From positions 9,992 through 73,991 of the forward strand of contig DGWI01000049.1 of NCBI GenBank assembly GCA_002396085.1: a stretch of 64,000 bases of DNA, given 5' to 3'. Origin of the DNA: Porphyromonadaceae bacterium UBA4262. GTDB lineage: Bacteria; Bacteroidota; Bacteroidia; Bacteroidales; Muribaculaceae. The position numbers were made by a program, and so were the translations under genes. Shown one piece after another: positions 1 through 8,612 of this stretch (position 1 is its first letter; each line of letters starts with the position of its first letter). The notes under the pieces were generated by a model that saw nothing but the letters and a program-made list of their open reading frames with translations, ran no database searches and was not told the DNA's origin.

Positions 1-2060
1 ATGCGCACCATCTCCATCTGGTGCTCAGGGAATCGCACGATGCCTGCCGTGTTAAGGATGTGACGGGGCAGACCTGGATAATGTCGCCGCAGCAGTGCTG
101 CACACTTGTCGAATGTGTCAAATTGCAGTTGTGTATACTCGTCCTCGCTGGGAACATCGGCAACGCTCAGGTGCGAGAACACCGATGCCGGCTGCACCAC
201 ATCCTGGTCTTGCAACACCTCGATGAGTTCGGGCAGTTGGTCGAGTGTGAACCCCAACCGATGCATGCCTGTGTCCACCTTGATGTGTATGGGCAGCGGC
301 GAGCCGGTCTGATAGCGGGCACCCTCCTTGATGAGCTGGCGGCACATGTCCAGGCTGTAGACCTCTGGCTCGAGACGCAGGGTGAAGAGCGACTTGTAGT
401 TGATGACCATGGGGTTGAGCACGATGATGGGCATGGTGATGCCTGCCTTGCGCAGTTGCACGCCCTCGTCTTGCACGGCCACTGCCAGATAGTCGGCACC
501 TCGATCCTGCAGCGTCTTGGCCACCTCATAGGACCCCGTGCCATAGCCGCTGGCCTTGACCATGGCAATGGTGCGTGTGGTGGGTTTGACCTGCGACTTG
601 AAGAACTTGAAGTTGTGCGCCAGCGCGTTGAGGTCAATTTCCTCGACGGTCTGGTGTTGCTTGGCCTCAAGCATATCCAATATTTGCCCGAACTCAAACT
701 CCGCTCCACCCTTGACCAGCACGGTCTCGTCATCAAAGTCGCCCTGTGCCATCTCGGCCAGGAACTGGGTGGTCGAGGCAAAGAAGCGCTTCTCGGGCAA
801 GGTGTCGAACAGTTCTTGGTAACGGCACATTTCGGGCCCGATGCCGTAGAAGCGGTCTATCTGCTTGGCGCGCAGCAGGCTGCGCACGCGACTGTAGAGC
901 ACCTCGGGCTCGACATTCTCGGGATTGAGGTCGCTCAAGATGACCGCTGTGCGGCGGTTGCCTGCACGGCGCATCATGAAGTTGATGGCTGGCGTCAGGG
1001 TGACGAAGTCGTTGGGATACTCGTCGGTGATGATGGTGCACTCGTTCACGCCCTCAATGACATTGATGCGCGTTCCCAGCGGGGTGAGGCGCATCATGCG
1101 CTCGGCGATGACATCAGGCTCAACATTCAGGTTGAGCAACACTGCCAGGCAGGTGATGGCGTTGTTCACGTCCATGGCATCGGTCATGGGCAGGGTGAGC
1201 AAGTGGTGCATGCCCTGGTAGGTATAGTCGATGGTCGTGCAACGGTTCTCGATCGACACCACCTGGACATACAACTCCTTTGTGGGGTCGGTCTTCGACC
1301 ATGCGATGATGTCGATGGGTGCCTCGTCGCTCTCGTCAAGCAGGGGCTTGATAGCGCGTCGCACACCCTGGTCGTCGGCACGGTAGACGATGCTCTGGCA
1401 GTTGTACAGAATCTTGGCCTTCTCGGCAGCCTTGCTGTCCATGTCGTTGCCAAAGTCATCCTCGGGCTCGGGTGCAATGTTGGTGACCACACCCATGGTT
1501 GGCCTGATCATGCTGTGCAAGCGGGCCATCTCGCCGGGACGGGAGATGCCGGCCTCGATGATGGCCAGGGTGGTGTCTTCGTCGATGTCCCACAACGACA
1601 GTGGCACGCCAATCTGCGAGTTGAAACTGCGCGGCGAGCGCACAATGTGATAGTCGTCGAGCAGCAACTGGTAGAGCCACTCCTTGACGGTGGTCTTGCC
1701 ACGTGTGCCCGTGATGCCGATGATGGGGATGTCAAACTGCATGCGGTGCTCGGTGGCGAGGTCTTGAAGGGCATCAAGCACATTGTCCACGAGCAGGATG
1801 TTGGCATGCTGGCGCACGCGGGTGTCGATGCCGTCCATGGTCTCGACAACAAAACTGCGCACACCGCGGTCATATAGTGGGTTGACATATCGCTGTCCGC
1901 CCTGATCTTGTGAGGTGGGCAGGGCGAAGAACAGGGTCTCGGCGGGCAATACCAGCGAGCGCGAGTCGGTGAGCAATTGGCTCACATCGGCTTCGGGAGC
2001 ATGTAGTTGTGCGCCACGCACACCCATCATTTCGGTTATTTCTTCGATGCTGTATTTCAT
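1..2060 (-). CDS. murF-alr: Bifunctional MurF ligase / alanine racemase (3' end outside window)
   Basis: Peptidoglycan precursor enzyme, cytoplasmic. The N-terminal half is UDP-MurNAc-tripeptide:D-Ala-D-Ala ligase and the C-terminal half makes D-alanine from L-alanine, so one protein supplies and uses the D-Ala branch. Translating the minus strand from ATG 2058-2060 gives an uninterrupted frame of at least 686 codons to the window edge. It shows a Mur-ligase P-loop (GITGTRGKTT) and, in the second half, the racemase PLP-lysine region (AMVKASGYGTGS) and KVDTGMHRLG. The fused architecture is typical of Bacteroidota; such proteins are usually about 820-850 residues, so roughly the last 150 are missing. 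It lies 20 nt downstream of the GSCFA gene and is probably co-transcribed with it. Confidence 0.95.
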   Translation of the reverse strand, partial: MKYSIEEITEMMGVRGAQLHAPEADVSQLLTDSRSLVLPAETLFFALPTSQDQGGQRYVNPLYDRGVRSFVVETMDGIDTRVRQHANILLVDNVLDALQDLATEHRMQFDIPIIGITGTRGKTTVKEWLYQLLLDDYHIVRSPRSFNSQIGVPLSLWDIDEDTTLAIIEAGISRPGEMARLHSMIRPTMGVVTNIAPEPEDDFGNDMDSKAAEKAKILYNCQSIVYRADDQGVRRAIKPLLDESDEAPIDIIAWSKTDPTKELYVQVVSIENRCTTIDYTYQGMHHLLTLPMTDAMDVNNAITCLAVLLNLNVEPDVIAERMMRLTPLGTRINVIEGVNECTIITDEYPNDFVTLTPAINFMMRRAGNRRTAVILSDLNPENVEPEVLYSRVRSLLRAKQIDRFYGIGPEMCRYQELFDTLPEKRFFASTTQFLAEMAQGDFDDETVLVKGGAEFEFGQILDMLEAKQHQTVEEIDLNALAHNFKFFKSQVKPTTRTIAMVKASGYGTGSYEVAKTLQDRGADYLAVAVQDEGVQLRKAGITMPIIVLNPMVINYKSLFTLRLEPEVYSLDMCRQLIKEGARYQTGSPLPIHIKVDTGMHRLGFTLDQLPELIEVLQDQDVVQPASVFSHLSVADVPSEDEYTQLQFDTFDKCAALLRRHYPGLPRHILNTAGIVRFPEHQMEMVR

Positions 2061-2080
2061 ATTTAGCTACAACTTACGAG

Positions 2081-3046
2081 TTACAAGAGGTTCAAGCGTT
2101 CCAGGTAGGGGTATTCCTTGACCAGATTGCGCACCACGGTGCGCGTGTCGGCGTTGAATCGTTCCACCACCTCGCGGTTGCTGCTCATCGGGCGGTGTGC
2201 CAGACGCTTGCTCACACGCTCACACCGTGCAATCGCTTGTGCCGACCGGTCGTCGAAGTAGGTGGCCTGGAACATTTGCCAGATATACTCGATGGCAACC
2301 TCGCTGGGATGCACCATGTCGGTGGCATAGAAGCGGTAGTCGCGCAGGTCGTCCATCACAATCTCATAGGCCGGAAAGTAGCACACCAGCGGGTCGTGCA
2401 AGTGGGCCATGACTTGCTCGATGGCAACGCGCAGCGAGGCCTTGCTCAGCGAGTTCATCTCAAGTCCGTCGGCGATGTGACGGATGGGACTCACGGTGAA
2501 GATGATGCGCAACGTGGGGTTGAACTGACGCAAACGGCGGCACATGTCGGTGAGGGCTTGAGTGATGTCGTTCACTCCCGCCAGATCACGCTCAAACTGT
2601 GTGGGCGGCACCTTGTGGCAGTTGCTCACCACCTGCCCCGTCGAGCGCAGCCTGTAGACCATGGCCGTGCCCAGCGTCACGACGAGCACTTGGCTTGTCT
2701 TGAGGTGGTCGTGCCCGCGGGCGATGCGTTGGTTCATGCGTTGCAAGGTTGCCTCCTTGTCGGCCATCGAGTAGCGTGAATGGAAGGCATAGTGATTCCA
2801 CACGCCGTTCTGCATGAACAGGTCGATACCCGCAACTGGCTGATTGTCAATCAAGCGGTCGACACTGGCTGCAATGCTCAGTGGGTTGTAGATGGTGCCG
2901 AACGGGTTGATGTCGACCAGCATCATGGCGTTGCGCAGTTTGGCGCCGATGTTGTCGCTGAAGCACGACCCCATCATCACCAGGGCGTCGCTGTGATGCA
3001 GCCAACCCTGGTTGTCGCCCATGCGTATGGTGGTTCTGAATTCCAT
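2081..3046 (-). CDS. GSCFA domain protein
   Basis: A 321-residue protein whose N-terminus carries the family-naming motif MGSCFSDNIG near residues 26-35, followed by the NPFGTIYNP stretch. The GSCFA family is an SGNH/GDSL-like fold of unconfirmed substrate; later HPS (about residue 263) fits an SGNH-type catalytic His region, which is inference. No signal peptide is visible. It is the first gene of a minus-strand pair with murF-alr, so a cell-envelope or acyl/acetyl-ester role is plausible but unproven. A -7 box (TATCTTTG on the minus strand) sits about 20 nt upstream. Confidence 0.85.
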   Translation of the reverse strand: MEFRTTIRMGDNQGWLHHSDALVMMGSCFSDNIGAKLRNAMMLVDINPFGTIYNPLSIAASVDRLIDNQPVAGIDLFMQNGVWNHYAFHSRYSMADKEATLQRMNQRIARGHDHLKTSQVLVVTLGTAMVYRLRSTGQVVSNCHKVPPTQFERDLAGVNDITQALTDMCRRLRQFNPTLRIIFTVSPIRHIADGLEMNSLSKASLRVAIEQVMAHLHDPLVCYFPAYEIVMDDLRDYRFYATDMVHPSEVAIEYIWQMFQATYFDDRSAQAIARCERVSKRLAHRPMSSNREVVERFNADTRTVVRNLVKEYPYLERLNLL

Positions 3047-3066
3047 TTCACATCAGTTTAAGACTG

Positions 3067-3074
3067 CAAAGATA
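3067..3074 (-). promoter_or_regulatory. Bacteroidota -7 element for the GSCFA/murF-alr operon
   Basis: The minus strand reads TATCTTTG, matching TAnnTTTG. The predicted start is about 4 nt further on, giving a short leader of under 20 nt. The region between here and manA (to about 3220) is AT-rich and holds no gene. Confidence 0.6.
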
Positions 3075-3222
3075 GTATATTAAATTGAGAATTGAAGATT
3101 GAGGGTTGAGAATTATCGCTCAAATTGATAATTTTGTGTCAGAAAAAGGTCGATTTTGCTGCTTTCGAGCCATTGATGCACTATTTGACAGGATTGTGTT
3201 ATCAATTGTGGCACGAAGGTGA

Positions 3223-3252
3223 TACTTTTGTCGCTAAAAAATAGTACTTTTG
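3223..3252 (+). promoter_or_regulatory. Tandem -7 elements of manA
   Basis: Two identical TACTTTTG boxes lie 22 bp apart (3223-3230 and 3245-3252). The proximal one ends 4 nt before the ATG at 3257, so its predicted transcript would begin at the start codon. The distal one would give a leader of about 22 nt. No good -33 TTTG was found at the ideal spacing for the proximal box. Confidence 0.55.
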
Positions 3253-3256
3253 CATC

Positions 3257-4204
3257 ATGAATTTAAGACCATACAAGTTTAAGCCGCTGCTCAAGACCGT
3301 GATTTGGGGTGGCGAGAAGATTGTTGCCTTCAAGGGCATAGACTCGGAACTTCACCAGGTGGGCGAGAGTTGGGAACTGTCGGGTGTCGAGGGCCATGAG
3401 TCGGTGGTTGACGGCGGTCCTGACGATGGGCTGACGTTGACCCAACTCATCGAGCGCCATGGGGCTGAATTGGTGGGTGAACGAGTGTACCGCAAGCATG
3501 GCAACAAGTTCCCGCTGTTGGTCAAGTTGATTGACGCGCAACGCGACCTCTCGGTGCAGGTGCATCCCGATGATGAGATGGCGCAGCGTGTGCATGGCTG
3601 TAGCGGCAAGACCGAGATGTGGTATGTCATCGACCATGAGCCGGGAGCGCAAATCATGGCGGGTTTCAGTCGCGACATCACGCCCGACGAATATGACCGT
3701 CGCGTGGCCGATGGCACCATCATGGATGTCGTCAGGCACTACTCCTCGCATCGCGGTCAGGTGTTCTTCTTGCCCGCTGGCCGCATTCATGCCATTGGTG
3801 CCGGAAATCTCATCGCCGAGATACAGCAGACGAGCGACATCACCTATCGCGTCTTCGACTACAACCGTGTCGACCAGGATGGTCATCAACGCCAACTGCA
3901 CACAGCTCTGGCCCGCCAAGCCCTGACCTTCACGGATACTGAGACAGCAAGACCTTGCATCGAAAACTCGACTCTTGTCACATGCGACTTTTTCACCGTT
4001 GATAGATATGATATAAAACACACGCTAACAGTTCAGACGTCAGACTCTTTCCTCATCATACTCTGCATCGATGGCACCGCAGAGATCGGCATCGAAAATC
4101 AGCCGAAAGTCCGACTCACACGCGGTCAGACCATCCTGGTGCCCGCTTACTTCCACAATGTCACCCTACACGGCCGCACCACCGTGCTCACTGCCCATTG
4201 CTGA
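3257..4204 (+). CDS. manA: Mannose-6-phosphate isomerase, class I
   Basis: Interconverts mannose-6-phosphate and fructose-6-phosphate using a zinc ion; in the cytoplasm it feeds GDP-mannose and GDP-fucose for surface glycans. The 315-residue protein has the short bacterial class I layout: LLKTVIWGGEKI near residues 10-21, the zinc-site region LSVQVHPDDEM with TEMWYV, and PAGRIHAIGAG followed by EIQQTSD and YRVFDYNR. The start is fixed by the conserved N-terminus. It sits beside a glycosyltransferase block, which fits a role in precursor supply. Its 3' end overlaps the convergent glycosyltransferase by 17 nt. Confidence 0.95.
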   Translation: MNLRPYKFKPLLKTVIWGGEKIVAFKGIDSELHQVGESWELSGVEGHESVVDGGPDDGLTLTQLIERHGAELVGERVYRKHGNKFPLLVKLIDAQRDLSVQVHPDDEMAQRVHGCSGKTEMWYVIDHEPGAQIMAGFSRDITPDEYDRRVADGTIMDVVRHYSSHRGQVFFLPAGRIHAIGAGNLIAEIQQTSDITYRVFDYNRVDQDGHQRQLHTALARQALTFTDTETARPCIENSTLVTCDFFTVDRYDIKHTLTVQTSDSFLIILCIDGTAEIGIENQPKVRLTRGQTILVPAYFHNVTLHGRTTVLTAHC

Positions 4205-5285
4205 GCAGACTGTCAAAGACCTGCTGAGTGCGCTGTGCAATGGTGGGCCAATCAAAGGCTGTGAGGTCGTATTCGACCGGTGCAAAGTCACATGCTAGCT
4301 GGCGGTCGATGGCGCGCTGCAAGTCGTGGGCATCGCCAGGCGTGCAGTAGCACTCATCGGGCAGCGGCACCTGGCGCGTGGCGTCGATGTCGCTGGCCAC
4401 GATGGGCAGCCGATGGGCCATGGCCTCGAGCAACACCATGGGAAAGCCTTCGCTCAACGACGGCAAGGCCAGCAGGCGTGCATGACTATAGAGTTGATTG
4501 AGGTCATCGCCACTGGCATAGCCTGTGAAAACGAGTTTGTGCTTGATATCTAGTGCCTTGAGCTGCTGCAGATAGTGGTCATCGTTGTCACACTCGCCGG
4601 CAATGACCACTTGCTCAATGCGACTCGACCGGGTGGCAGCCGTGACCAGGTGTTCCAGCCCCTTCTCGGGTGTAATGCGCCCCACGGCCAGCACATAGTG
4701 GCGAGGATGGATGCCATGTTTGTCCAGATAGTCGGTCGCGGTCGTGGGCTCGACGGGGTCAACGCCATTGGGCAGATAGACGCATTTGCCGGGAAATTCA
4801 TCAACAAACAGACTCATGCGCAAGCGGTTGACAAAGATGATGCGGTCGCAATAGCGTAGCGAGAGACGCTCGCTCAGACGCAACAACCAGCGTGCTAACT
4901 TGCCCCATTTCTTGTGCTCGTAGTTGACGCTGTGATAGGTCATGACGATGGGAATGCCGAGTGTTCGCAGGGGCAGAGCTAACATGGCTGGTCCCATGTT
5001 GTGGACATGCACCATGTCGGGCCGATGAATCATGCAGTGCAGTGTCGCTCTGAGTGTGTGCCATGCCGCTTCCACTCCCTGAATGCGCGTGGTGCGCCAA
5101 TCGATGAAGTCAATATTATCGTATGCGCCGGTTGAATGCTCGGTGAGAAAAGGCTTGCGACGATAGACGCGAAACCGATATTGCGTCATCAGCGGATAGA
5201 GGTGCTGGCAATGCGACTCGACACCGCCCTGCACACCTGGAAATCCGCGAGTGCCCAGCACTGCAACAGTTTTCGCTCCATCCAT
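4188..5285 (-). CDS. GT4-family glycosyltransferase (GT-B fold)
   Basis: Transfers a sugar from a nucleotide donor onto a growing surface glycan; cytoplasmic or membrane-associated. The 365-residue protein begins with VAVLGTRGFPGVQGGVE, typical of the rhamnosyl/galactosyl transferase group of GT4. The C-terminal domain has LAVGRITPEKGLEHLV and the EX7E motif within SEGFPMVLLEAMA. I chose ATG 5285, which overlaps the upstream stop codon as TGATG; an in-frame TTG at 5294 is possible but less likely. Last gene of a minus-strand operon, overlapping manA tail to tail. Confidence 0.88.
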   Translation of the reverse strand: MDGAKTVAVLGTRGFPGVQGGVESHCQHLYPLMTQYRFRVYRRKPFLTEHSTGAYDNIDFIDWRTTRIQGVEAAWHTLRATLHCMIHRPDMVHVHNMGPAMLALPLRTLGIPIVMTYHSVNYEHKKWGKLARWLLRLSERLSLRYCDRIIFVNRLRMSLFVDEFPGKCVYLPNGVDPVEPTTATDYLDKHGIHPRHYVLAVGRITPEKGLEHLVTAATRSSRIEQVVIAGECDNDDHYLQQLKALDIKHKLVFTGYASGDDLNQLYSHARLLALPSLSEGFPMVLLEAMAHRLPIVASDIDATRQVPLPDECYCTPGDAHDLQRAIDRQLACDFAPVEYDLTAFDWPTIAQRTQQVFDSLLSNGQ

Positions 5286-6292
5286 CAGTCCCAAACGATT
5301 TCTTTACCGCGCCAGATGCGCCACTTGTTCTTGACAATCCACCAGATAGGCACCCAGGGTCGTCGCACCATGTCGTGTCGCTCGGTGACAATAAAGGCGC
5401 AGTTGCGGTCACACTGGCGTACATGCTCCATGGCCTGATGTGCAGCATCGCTGGCCATGATTTGCTCGATGGTTTGCTCCTTGATGTTGCCCATGACCCA
5501 CTCCTGCTCGCTGCCGTTGCAGGGCGACACATTACCCCAGGGGTCGATAAAGAAGAAATCGCTACCGGCTCCACAGGCTGGCCGATAGCCCGCCTCGTCG
5601 CCGCGCAGTCGCCGATGAATCGAGCGGTTGAAGTAGGCCCGGCCATAGTCCTTGAGGCGCGCTTTGAGTCGGCGGCGCTTGCTGGTGAGCAACGCCTTGA
5701 CAAAGCGGTCGTGCTCGCGCAGCGCATCCTCGCTCACTACCTGGTTGTCATGCTTGTGAAAGTACCACGAGTTGTGCACTGCACTGGTGCCCAATTCGAC
5801 GTCCAGTGCCACACACAATTCGTAGAGCGAGACCAGGTCGGTATAGTTGTCGGGCGAGATGACCACCGAGAAGCCGATGTTGCGGCAAGGGGTCTTCTTG
5901 AGTTCGAGCATGGTGCGCAAGGCGTGGTCAAACCCATCCTTGAGCCCGCGCTTCGAGTCGTTGATGTGTGGCAGCCCCTCGACGCTGACACGAATCAGGA
6001 TTTTAGGGTACTTGCGGGCAAGAGCCACTATCTTGTCGGTATAGTAGCCGTTGGTGCTCAGTTCGAGCAGGGTTGACTTGGGATAGAGAATCTCAAATAT
6101 CTTGTCAATGTCTTGGCGCAACATGGCCTCGCCGCCTGTGATGTTGATGCGCAGGCCATCGGGCAGGCGTTTGAGGTGTTCAGCATCAATCTCCTCACCG
6201 GGATGGGTGGGAGACTGCCAGATGTTGCACATGTTGCATCGCGCATTGCACCTGAATGTGGTGATAACGCTAGCCTGAACGGTTGTTCTCAT
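5285..6292 (-). CDS. Radical SAM protein with SPASM/twitch-type C-terminus
   Basis: A 335-residue enzyme expected to cleave S-adenosylmethionine and start radical chemistry on an unknown substrate. It has the [4Fe-4S] motif C15-x3-C19-x2-C22, a SAM-binding ITGGE at 51-55 and LSTNG near 78-82. The C-terminal part has CGAGSDFFFIDPWGNVSPC, with Cys240 and Cys258, and later Cys294 and Cys298, a layout like SPASM or twitch auxiliary clusters. It lies between two GT4 genes with ATGA and TGATG overlaps, so translation is probably coupled and its substrate may be a sugar, lipid-linked glycan or peptide connected to that glycan. No precursor peptide gene is seen nearby. Confidence 0.85.
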   Translation of the reverse strand: MRTTVQASVITTFRCNARCNMCNIWQSPTHPGEEIDAEHLKRLPDGLRINITGGEAMLRQDIDKIFEILYPKSTLLELSTNGYYTDKIVALARKYPKILIRVSVEGLPHINDSKRGLKDGFDHALRTMLELKKTPCRNIGFSVVISPDNYTDLVSLYELCVALDVELGTSAVHNSWYFHKHDNQVVSEDALREHDRFVKALLTSKRRRLKARLKDYGRAYFNRSIHRRLRGDEAGYRPACGAGSDFFFIDPWGNVSPCNGSEQEWVMGNIKEQTIEQIMASDAAHQAMEHVRQCDRNCAFIVTERHDMVRRPWVPIWWIVKNKWRIWRGKEIVWD

Positions 6293-7446
6293 GCTCCGTA
6301 AATCTTCATCAGACGGTTGTAGTGCAGTTCGGGATCAAAAAGTTCGACTGCATCGTGTGATATTTCTTGGTAATTCCAGGTTCGCATGTTGGCCTGCTCC
6401 AGTGCGGTGCCCAGGGCTTGAGGCCTGGCGACGATGCCGTTGGAGTAGTCTATCAGTTCGGGTATGCCTCCCATGTGTGTGCCCACGACGGGTGTGCCTA
6501 GGCACAGCGACTCGATGACACTGAGCGGATTGTTCTCAGGCCACTCCGACGGCATCACCGAGAATCGGGCATGGGACAACAAGTGATTGACCCCATCACC
6601 ATCTAACTGGCCCAGAAACTCAATGTTCTCGCAGCGGCCATAGCGTTCTCGCATCGATTGCTCAAGTGGTCCTGTACCAGCCACCTTCAGATGCATCGGT
6701 AAAGTTGCCGCCACCTCAAGTAGGTTATCGACACCCTTCTCTGAACTCAAGCGGCCGGCGTAGCAGTAATAGTCATCACGCTCGGTGATGACTTCGCTGG
6801 GCAGATGGTCGGCACAGTTGGTCAGCACGGTCACCTTGTCATCGGCAAAGCCGGCATCATGCATACACTTGGCCATATAGTGGCTAGGGCAGACAAAGAG
6901 ATCGGTCCACTGCTGCAAACGGTCGTGGTTCCACTTGCGAGCCTCGATCCATGCAGCAACACTGGCCACCTGCGATCCCTTCATGCACTTGTGCAAGATG
7001 ACATTCCACTTGCGCTGAAAGCACGCATGGCATGCTGCGTCATCGCGCGTGCAGGTATAACCCGGGCAGATGAGTTTGTAGTCGTGCATGGTCCACACCA
7101 CGCGGCAGCCCTGCTCGTGAGCAAGACGAGCCACCACGGGCGAGATGTAGCTGTGTATGTTGTGCAGGTGCACAACCTCGGGCTTGAAGTCGTTGAGTAT
7201 GTGTCTGAAACTCTCGATAATGTCGCCACGGCCCATCATTCGTTTGAAACCTTGGATGCGGTCGCGATCGAAGTCGACCTCCGAAGCAAAGTAACGGCTC
7301 CAAGGGCTGTCGTCATTCAGCGGATAGGACATGGCAAATATGGCCACATCGTGTCCATGCTCACGCAGCATGTTCTCAGTGCGCTGCACCACGACACAGT
7401 CGCCACCACGGCGATAGTAGAACTTATTTACTAGTAAAATGCGCAT
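6289..7446 (-). CDS. GT4-family glycosyltransferase
   Basis: A 385-residue GT-B transferase. The N-terminus MRILLVNKFYYRRGGDCVVV is typical of capsule and O-antigen GT4 enzymes, with EVVHLHNIHS near residues 90-99. The C-terminal nucleotide-sugar domain contains YAGRLSSEKGVDNLL and PENNPLSVIESLCLGTPVV, which holds the EX7E pair. It is the first gene of the minus-strand operon and overlaps the radical SAM gene by the 4-nt ATGA. No clear TAnnTTTG box is seen in the 113 bp shared with the divergent glycosyltransferase. Confidence 0.9.
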   Translation of the reverse strand: MRILLVNKFYYRRGGDCVVVQRTENMLREHGHDVAIFAMSYPLNDDSPWSRYFASEVDFDRDRIQGFKRMMGRGDIIESFRHILNDFKPEVVHLHNIHSYISPVVARLAHEQGCRVVWTMHDYKLICPGYTCTRDDAACHACFQRKWNVILHKCMKGSQVASVAAWIEARKWNHDRLQQWTDLFVCPSHYMAKCMHDAGFADDKVTVLTNCADHLPSEVITERDDYYCYAGRLSSEKGVDNLLEVAATLPMHLKVAGTGPLEQSMRERYGRCENIEFLGQLDGDGVNHLLSHARFSVMPSEWPENNPLSVIESLCLGTPVVGTHMGGIPELIDYSNGIVARPQALGTALEQANMRTWNYQEISHDAVELFDPELHYNRLMKIYGA

Positions 7447-7559
7447 AATTCATCTATAGGCTCATTATAATTAACGGAATTGTCGGTCGTTTATTGTATG
7501 GCGACAGTGGCATCTCACAGCAAAGAGGTTGGCACGATTTTTGCATCTCTCATTATATT

Positions 7560-8612
7560 ATGTCGATTCTGTTTATACCCAACTGGAACGTGCGCATGCT
7601 CAAGGACGATGATTCGTGCGTTCAGGCACCCGACAAGGTGGTCGAGGGGAAGCCTTATTGGTTCTTCCGACACTTTGATAAGGTGCCCGATGTCACTGTG
7701 CTTGATCGCGGTCCTGACAGTTGGTTTCGCTCGCTTGAACAGAAGGCTAAGTTCTACGTCCGGCAGCCGTGGCAGGCTGTTCGGCAATGTGCTAACTATG
7801 ATTTGGTCATCTCGCATGGAGCACAGAGTGGTCTGGTGTTTGAACTATTGAGCAGTTGGACACGACATCGTTGCCCACACCTGATGATTGACGTGGGGTG
7901 CTTGAATGGCGGTCGCATCAATCGCACCGAGACTCCGCTCATACGCTATGCCTTGCGACAAGCACCACACATCGTCACGCACAACTCTCACCAACTGGAT
8001 TTCTATCGTCAGTATTATCCCAAACTAGCCGAGAAGGCGCGTTTTATCCCTTTCGGTGTAGATATCGACTACTTCGCTCCACAACCTCACTCGGACAGTC
8101 GCACGATGGTGGCATTCGGTCATCGCAAGCGCGACTATGAGACACTATGTCAGGCATTCCCGCGCGGTGAGGGGTGGACTCTGCAAGTGATAGGCGATCG
8201 GTCACTGCAGTCACGATATGGTTGCAATGACATCCAGTTCTATGATGCAATGCCACTGAACGTGCTGATGGAACACATTGCCCAGAGTGAGGCTGTGGTG
8301 GTGCCATTGCCCGAACTTCCTTACTCTTATGGCCAGATGACACTGCTGCAGTCGATGGCTATGGCTCGGCCTGTCATCTGCACGCTCACCACAGGCACGA
8401 TGGACTATGTGGGTCATGCCGATTGCGTCGAGACAGTTAGGCCAAGCGATGTCACTGCCATGCGAGATGCCTTAAGGCGCATGATGCAGCGCAGTGACGA
8501 TGAACGCCGCGGGCTGGGCATGCAATGCCGTTATTGGGTTGAAGCCAACTTCTCCGAGGCACGCATGGCGCACCAATTGGAACAATACATAGATCAAATC
8601 CTGCAATCATGA
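7560..8612 (+). CDS. GT-B glycosyltransferase with atypical EX7E site
   Basis: A 350-residue protein with a GT4-like layout: N-terminal LFIPNWNVRMLKDDD, VDIDYFAP in the middle, MVAFGHRKRDY in the linker region, and PYSYGQMTLLQSMAMARPVI in the donor domain. The two glutamates of the usual EX7E motif are replaced by Ser and Gln at the aligned positions. I chose ATG 7560, which begins MSILFIPNW; the longer frame from 7494 adds 22 residues without family features. It overlaps the next GT2 gene by ATGA, so the two probably act on the same glycan. Confidence 0.8.
   Translation: MSILFIPNWNVRMLKDDDSCVQAPDKVVEGKPYWFFRHFDKVPDVTVLDRGPDSWFRSLEQKAKFYVRQPWQAVRQCANYDLVISHGAQSGLVFELLSSWTRHRCPHLMIDVGCLNGGRINRTETPLIRYALRQAPHIVTHNSHQLDFYRQYYPKLAEKARFIPFGVDIDYFAPQPHSDSRTMVAFGHRKRDYETLCQAFPRGEGWTLQVIGDRSLQSRYGCNDIQFYDAMPLNVLMEHIAQSEAVVVPLPELPYSYGQMTLLQSMAMARPVICTLTTGTMDYVGHADCVETVRPSDVTAMRDALRRMMQRSDDERRGLGMQCRYWVEANFSEARMAHQLEQYIDQILQS

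Noticed and set aside
21..1877. A 618-residue open frame on the plus strand
   Set aside because: It is the antisense shadow of murF-alr; the minus strand shows the P-loop and racemase motifs without interruption. High GC at third positions opens long antisense frames.
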